64,000 nt of DNA from Albifimbria verrucaria. Its lineage: Eukaryota; Ascomycota; Sordariomycetes; Hypocreales; Stachybotryaceae. The translations under genes were made by a program, and so were the position numbers. Under the pieces are notes generated by a model. That model made no database searches, was not told the DNA's origin, and worked only from the letters and a program-made list of their open reading frames with translations. This document shows, piece after piece, positions 58,805-64,000 of the stretch. The stretch's first letter is position 1; every line of letters begins with the position of its first letter. The stretch is taken from contig JAHREC010000016.1 in the NCBI GenBank assembly GCA_020081605.1, positions 682,001-746,000 on the forward strand, given 5' to 3'.

Positions 58805-61800
58805 GGCGGGCGATTCGAGGGCTGCGACGCCCTAGGTCGGGGAAGTTGGCGATGCGTTTCGTTTATGCTGTCATCGATCGGGAGTCGCTCGAGTGCTCGC
58901 AAGATTCAACTGACGGCGCAAAGCGCGGCAACGTCAAGATTTCGTTCCGAATCGGTGGCCGCGCGGTTTTTCACCGGTCGTCCGGGGATGTCTTGACGGA
59001 AAGCCGTTTCGCAAATCGACCTACGCCGTCGTCCAAGTCGATAGCAGTCGAGCAATTCAACACAATCGCCCCAGCCTGTGGAGCAACCGCAAATTGAATG
59101 CTTTGGTAGCAAAGCTATCGCAAAGAGCAAAGCTAAAAGCCCACAAAATCTCCACCGTGATCGCAAAAGCACCGCAAACGTCAGTAAACTATCGAGTCGT
59201 CGTGTCAAAAGCAATTCGATCAAATGGCGCGCTCAAGCAGCGGGAGGGGAAAATGACACGCGAAGCTGAAATGACGATAGACCAGAACAAACGCCAGGGT
59301 ATAACGGAAGCCAAGGAATCAAGAATTTGACGACCCAAGGAATCCTTCGCCCAAGGATTTACACGGCAGTCCAATGAGAAGCAGGGGCTCTAACTGCTGC
59401 CATTCGGCTGTGGCTGAGGTCTAGGCTTACTGGGTTAAGACTAATGCTCCCCACCAGTGTTATCTCAGGGTGATTGTGAAAAGGGGTTGAATGAGATCCA
59501 TGATGGCATCAATTGGCACAAGGAATGGTTGTTTGAGTAAAAAGTCGAAGAGTTTTGTTGTTGAAGTCATGCCAACTAACAAGAGCTGTTACTCGCGTGA
59601 GCACAGTCACGGCAGTTGAAGCTCCTCCACCCATTAAAGTTCTGCCTGCACCATGTACGTATTACGGCAGATTCGATGCATCAGCAGAGGACCAGCAGTT
59701 CGAACCCACTCGGCACGTACCGACCGAAGTGCCGTGAGTCTGTGCAACGAGTGAATAAGAATGTCCTGTCTTGTGCTGCGCTCAGTCAAACCTATCATTC
59801 AAACATGGCGGATGAAAAACCTGATTCAATACCGTTCGTCTGTTCATCTCAAGAGAATTAAGCTAACAAGATGATCTATTGTGGGTAAATATTTTTAATG
59901 CCGCTGCTATTAACAGACCAACCGATCAAGCTGCCGCATGCGGTCAGGGACTAACAAACTGAATCACGTATTGGTCGATCAACGGGGATAAGGCTGGCGG
60001 ACAATTGCTGACTGAGTTCCACACGAGGCCGTTCTGTCTCAAGCATGCGTGATTCAGACCCGTCTGAAACCTCCACATCGAGACTCCACGAGTCGGCAGC
60101 GAACAGCAACGTCCCAACCGGCTACAGCTCGCATAAGCTCAACAAATTCCGGATCGTGTGCAAACCAGAAAATAACTTCGAGTTTGCTCCTGTTCGAGAA
60201 CGCAGAAAACAAGTTTCCACCATACCGTACCACTGATTCGCGCCCTTCATTCCACACGGTGACGACTCTGCTACGAGAGTTCCCCGCCCGTCTGTAACCT
60301 TCCCGGTGCCTTGCTCGTCCCGACAACGGACCAGGTCTGGCCTTAGGAAAGAATAGGCACCGGGATGGCAAGTCTGGGTTGGGTTCAAGGTGCCTGAACA
60401 GCTCGACCTGGTAGCTTTCCAGCATTCCTCCCTCGGTGGGCCTGGGCTTGATTTCTTCCGCCGCTGACTTCGATCGTTGTAACTCCCTCTTGCTTAGGCG
60501 TCGTCAGCAAAACTTATCTCGAAAACTTCCGGTCAGTCATCACATGTCGAGTGTAGCCCGATTTTCCTTAGTCCCGCAAGAATCGGGTGACTCAACACGT
60601 CCCCGATAGAGGAGTTGTGTATTGGACCACGCCTTGTGTTCTTGGGCCAACGCGCCAATTGCTTTCAGCGAGTAGACAGACATGGAGGCTTGAACATAGC
60701 CTGACCTGCATTCACGCGATCCATAACCTTATCGCCCGCCTAGTTGCTCACAGAGCTAGCAACCATGGCCCTCTGGTGCGACGCTGCCTTGTGACCCTCC
60801 TTTCCAGCAATCTCCTGACCCTCGCGACAAGACGCCACCAGACCGCGCGACCTATGGCGCTATAATGCTATCTTCTGTTGCAAAGCTACGATGCTAGAGG
60901 GCTGAGGGCTGAGAACACTATCAAGAAGCCAAGCCTGGCGGCGTCAGCAACCACGTTTCGATACCAAGCCAAGCGAATCCTTTCCAACGGCCAGCGGGTG
61001 CTCGATTTCGCAATGCTACGGTGCCTTAGTACAGTCTGCTGATCGCTACTGTGTCTGCATATCGTTGTTTGTAAGCCATGGCATCATCGCCATGGCCTAT
61101 CACCGACACCGCCCTGATCCTACCTAACCCCCATGTCAAAACCCGTACGAATTACACATCGGTGGTCGTGTCGGAGATCGGATTGGTGCTCTTGCCTGTG
61201 GTTCGTCGCTGCCATGTATCTGACAGCATGCAGTACCGTGTCCACCATACAGTAATGACTCACTGTCCGGAGAATAATGCATGGCAGCTTTCGGCATTTG
61301 GAGCTTCCTTAACACCATCTGCCTTTCGGGCCCATCAACGCAGGCCAAACATTCCAGGGCCAGCCTCCATTTGTCCAGAGCCCAAGCCATCCTCGATCTG
61401 TCCAATGACCCTTGTGATGGAGGGCCCATAATCACGGCGCCAGTTACCCCCACCCATGCCAAAGCCCTTCAATCTTCTGTCATTATGCTGCGTGGTAACG
61501 GGCGGTGCCCGGACCCCTGCGAATCATCACCATCATACATTGCCTTTTTCGTCCCCGTGGCGTTGAACCCCAACACCTGTAGAGCGCAACTTTGCTGTAA
61601 CTTTGTCTGCCCTGCAGGGCTCCCAAGACCTACTTTTTACTTTGGAGGCTTGATGATGCGCACGGGGGACCCGTTAGGCTACATCCGTCCCACACGCTCT
61701 GCATCTGATGGTCATCCTCTGGCTTACTGTCATGGCGGTTGATGGCAGCGCCTGCGGGCTTAGCTGGGCCAAGGACCGCCCTATAAAGGATGCCGTCGCC

Positions 61801-62178
61801 GGACGGCTCGGATGCGCAGGGTCTGACCTGGTTTGTGTTGTTAGCTTCGTGTCATGATAATATAAGGCGAGCCGGCTCGACCCACCTTGACAACGCATCA
61901 ACGTCCTGCGTCGAAACAAGTTCAAGGGCATAACACAGCGAAATAAAGGGGAAAACAAAAACCAAGGCAGACGAAGCTCTCCAACGGCAACCCTGAGCCT
62001 GTACTAGTCGCTATCTATTACCTATAAGCGTCCCAACGACGCCCAACGACAGCGCATCTTCAATCCACATAAGTGAACAACCTCATCCAGCAATTACACG
62101 CCGTGCTCTGCATAAGTGAACGGCCACAACCAGAATCTACAAGCACCACCCACTCAAGTGCATTGACAATTGGCAACA
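58805..62178. other. 3.4-kb intergenic region, no gene supported
   Basis: Only short, unconvincing frames. The first part contains AAAGC/GCAAAG-like words around 59,100-59,180. The last 350 bases are likely the leader of the gene at 62,179. Confidence 0.5.
62068..62121. repeat. 11-bp direct repeat CATAAGTGAAC, two copies
   Basis: Identical copies at 62,068-62,078 and 62,111-62,121 lie 60-110 bases upstream of the start codon at 62,179. They may be paired regulatory sites or chance. Confidence 0.6.
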
Positions 62179-62723
62179 ATGTGTCAAACTCAAACTCAAC
62201 GTCGTTCTTCCATTAACTCCCTAGGGTTCTCAGAGAGCTTTCACTCATACGACAAACCAGTCTTCACGACCACCATGAGCAGCTACCAAGAGGACATCCC
62301 CGAGGGTCTCCCCATGAGGGGCTTCGATCGTAGTCGCCAATCCAGCACTTGCTCTGAGCGCAGCTGCGAGGGCATGAGCACCGACGAGATGAGGTGTTTG
62401 TGGAAGGTCATGTTGGAGCTGCAAGAGCGCTATGGCTGCTACAACTCTACGCGAGTCAGTCTGGCTGTCAGAGCTGGTGATGATGCAATTAGTCTGATGC
62501 GTAAGTCCTCCTTGTTTCATAACATACCTGCAGAAGTCTGCAAACTATCAACATGAAACTAACAAGTTTAACAGCGAGTCGCTTCATCATCGACACGCTC
62601 AACCACTCGCTAGTCGACCTTCCTGAAGAGGGATGGGAAATGCTTGAAAACTCATACCTCCGCCACGAACACGAGATATCGCCGCCGAAGCAGAAGCGCC
62701 GGCTTTGGCACAGGCGATCATAG
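62179..62723 (+). CDS. Small protein of unknown function
   Basis: Two exons, 62,179-62,500 and 62,575-62,723, with a GTAAGT donor, a CTAAC branch and an ACAG acceptor, encode 156 residues. The N-terminal third is Ser/Gln/Thr-rich (MCQTQTQRRSSINSLGFSES). The centre has a helix-rich block (TDEMRCLWKVMLELQERYG, then a DDAISLMPSRFIIDTLNHSL stretch across the splice junction). The end is basic (PPKQKRRLWHRRS) and could be a nuclear localisation signal. There is no signal peptide or membrane helix. The smooth reading across the intron supports the model. I do not recognise a family. Confidence 0.65.
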
Positions 62724-63363
62724 TGATTGCCTTCGTTCCCTACAAACTGACGGATCACTCCAGTCGTTATTTCCTGTTATTCAAGCATTGTTTTTATGTT
62801 TGTGATTTATTCATTGCTAGCGGGCAGAGGAGTTTGGGCATTTGCTTGGCTAAGACCAGGGTCAATACCTATGAGGGTAGGAATGGAGTTAAAACAAAAA
62901 ATGCCTGGTAAAACGGCACGGCGAGATACTCATAACAATTTGACATTATTTAAAATGGCTAAGCAAAGTCAATTATAGCATAACTGGAGCACTTCACACT
63001 GTATCTCATTGAATGCGCGAAGACCATATTTAGGTTGCGAGCCCATAGCTTACAGTGGAAGGACAAGGATTCCACATATTTCATGAAGACATCTCAACTA
63101 ATAGTCAAAATATGAAAGAACAAATGATAAAAAGAATAAGGAATTTATGATAATACGATCATGAATTCAAGAAACTATACGCATTTCCTAGAGCTTCTTT
63201 CCATAAGGTCCTGTATCCTGAAAGAAATCGCAAGGTAGGCGGAACTTCTGTTCTCATATTGTAGATATTCAATTCATTCAACACCTACATCATAAACACC
63301 ATACCGATCAAGGCCGGACAACGCAATGTGACCTTTGCACATTCAATGAGATACCTCCTTCTC
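62724..63363. other. AT-rich convergent spacer
   Basis: 640 bases, clearly AT-rich, between convergent genes. It must carry both 3' UTRs. No coding frame is supported. Confidence 0.6.
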
Positions 63364-64000
63364 TCAAAGCGATTCACTTAGAAGTGCATGCTGCTGATGT
63401 CCCATATGCTCGACCTGGATCTTCATACTATCCAACACTCTCTTCTTGATGTTCACATCTTCAATATCAAACCCGTCAAACATTCCATGTGTTGCATGGA
63501 ACTCATACGGCTTGAGCGTCTTCCACATGCGCGTAACCTCTTCGGCGCTGAGCGGTATCATGTTCGGGATGCTCCACATGTACGCAAATGTAGTTGCGTT
63601 CTTGGGCCTTTCCCGTGGTGCCCAGTTCCCCAAGCCTGCTGGCGTCGTGACCAGGGTGTCTGCGTGGAACATCCGCCCGTCAAATATTGAGACGAGTGAG
63701 CCAGGAAAGTGCCCACCCAACTTGATAGCCTTGACCCCAGTACCCTCAATGTCTGTCTCTGTCGTGGTGAGAGCGACCTGATGATTCGACTTGAGCGCCG
63801 TCCAGGACATGTCCTCAGAGGAGAGGTATACAGGGCAGCGGAAGGCGCGTGCCCATTGGATATGTGTAGTATAGAAGTGTGGGTGGCTGATCACAATGGC
63901 TTTGAGCCCACCCGCTTTCTCGATATGGTCTATGGTCTCCTGATCCAAAAGCGTGATGCAATCCCAGAGCACATTGCCGTGGGGTGTCTTGATAAGAACG
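63364..64000 (-). CDS. Metallo-beta-lactamase-fold hydrolase, 5' end beyond the window
   Basis: The frame is open to the right edge, so the N-terminus is missing; 212 codons are visible. The visible part starts in the first beta sandwich (LIKTPHGNVLWDCITLLD) and carries a metal-site motif SHPHFYTTH, then LGGHFPG, a FHADTLV Asp site and a late THGMFDG His. These are the expected zinc ligands of the superfamily, except that the Asp of HxHxDH is absent and the spacing is HxHxxxxH. The fold includes many hydrolases (glyoxalase II-like, lactonases, quinolone-type and secondary-metabolite enzymes). The substrate cannot be told. This variant motif is seen in fungal cytosolic members, as I recall, but I cannot check. 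No signal sequence is visible because the start is not included. No frame break. Confidence 0.85.
   Translation of the reverse strand, partial: VLIKTPHGNVLWDCITLLDQETIDHIEKAGGLKAIVISHPHFYTTHIQWARAFRCPVYLSSEDMSWTALKSNHQVALTTTETDIEGTGVKAIKLGGHFPGSLVSIFDGRMFHADTLVTTPAGLGNWAPRERPKNATTFAYMWSIPNMIPLSAEEVTRMWKTLKPYEFHATHGMFDGFDIEDVNIKKRVLDSMKIQVEHMGHQQHALLSESL

Noticed and set aside
59690..59720. AGTTCGAACCC word resembling a tRNA B box
   Set aside because: Neither strand folds into a cloverleaf by eye; no A box at the right distance.
1..64000. CRISPR arrays, bacterial operons, rRNA and complete mobile elements
   Set aside because: Genes are eukaryotic with spliceosomal introns; no regularly spaced repeats, transposase, reverse transcriptase or rRNA sequence was found.

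Overview
The window reads as a chromosome segment of a filamentous ascomycete, most likely a sordariomycete and plausibly Hypocreales; this rests on gene content alone. The genes have short spliceosomal introns of about 47-98 nt with GT..AG ends and CTAAC-type branch sites. Recognisable proteins have typical filamentous-ascomycete forms: Yvh1, Vfa1, Rtt106, mitoribosomal Mrp10, Cdc24, Vps60, an F-box/WD40 protein resembling FWD-1, and a fungal NACHT (STAND/NLR) protein. Coding regions are GC-rich. Intergenic regions are long, pyrimidine-rich and full of microsatellites.

Layout. 1-2,933: gene-free, microsatellite-rich. 2,934-5,146 (+): C2H2 zinc-finger protein. 8,904-10,249 (+): Yvh1 phosphatase. 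10.25-16.75 kb: nothing supported. 16,749-17,476 (-) Vfa1 and 17,913-19,528 (+) Rtt106 share a divergent promoter. 20,459-27,282: an accessory-looking block holding a NACHT NLR (+), a convergent Galpha-like protein with a fungal STAND-type N-terminal domain (-), and a small single-pass membrane protein (+). 28,087-28,463 (+): Mrp10. 29,745-32,919 (-): Cdc24. 38,172-41,186 (+): F-box/WD40. 41,693-42,331 (-): Vps60. 43,789-47,662 (+): large disordered nuclear-looking protein. 54,350-54,631 (+): small conserved-looking protein. 57,434-58,804 (-): type II membrane glycosyltransferase-like protein. 62,179-62,723 (+): small unknown. 63,364 to the right edge (-): metallo-beta-lactamase-fold protein, cut by the window end.

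Most interesting: the block at 20.4-27.3 kb. Two proteins carrying the kind of N-terminal helical domain found on fungal NLRs lie tail to tail. One is a NACHT NLR. The other ends in a heterotrimeric Galpha-like domain whose GTPase-catalytic Gln and Arg are replaced by Leu and His, and whose guanine-specificity motif NKxD is THID. The spacing between these sites matches canonical Galpha, so the alignment is firm. This looks like a naturally GTPase-dead, NLR-type Galpha, possibly part of a self/non-self recognition or cell-death module with its NLR neighbour. That role is inference.

Data quality: most of the larger genes are interrupted by apparent frameshifts. In about 30 cases the break is the loss of one base, nearly always in a short C, G, A or T run, and restoring it returns family-like protein. 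This points to homopolymer under-calling in the assembly rather than pseudogenes. I annotate those loci as CDS spans and list the break positions. Protein lengths given are frame-corrected estimates.
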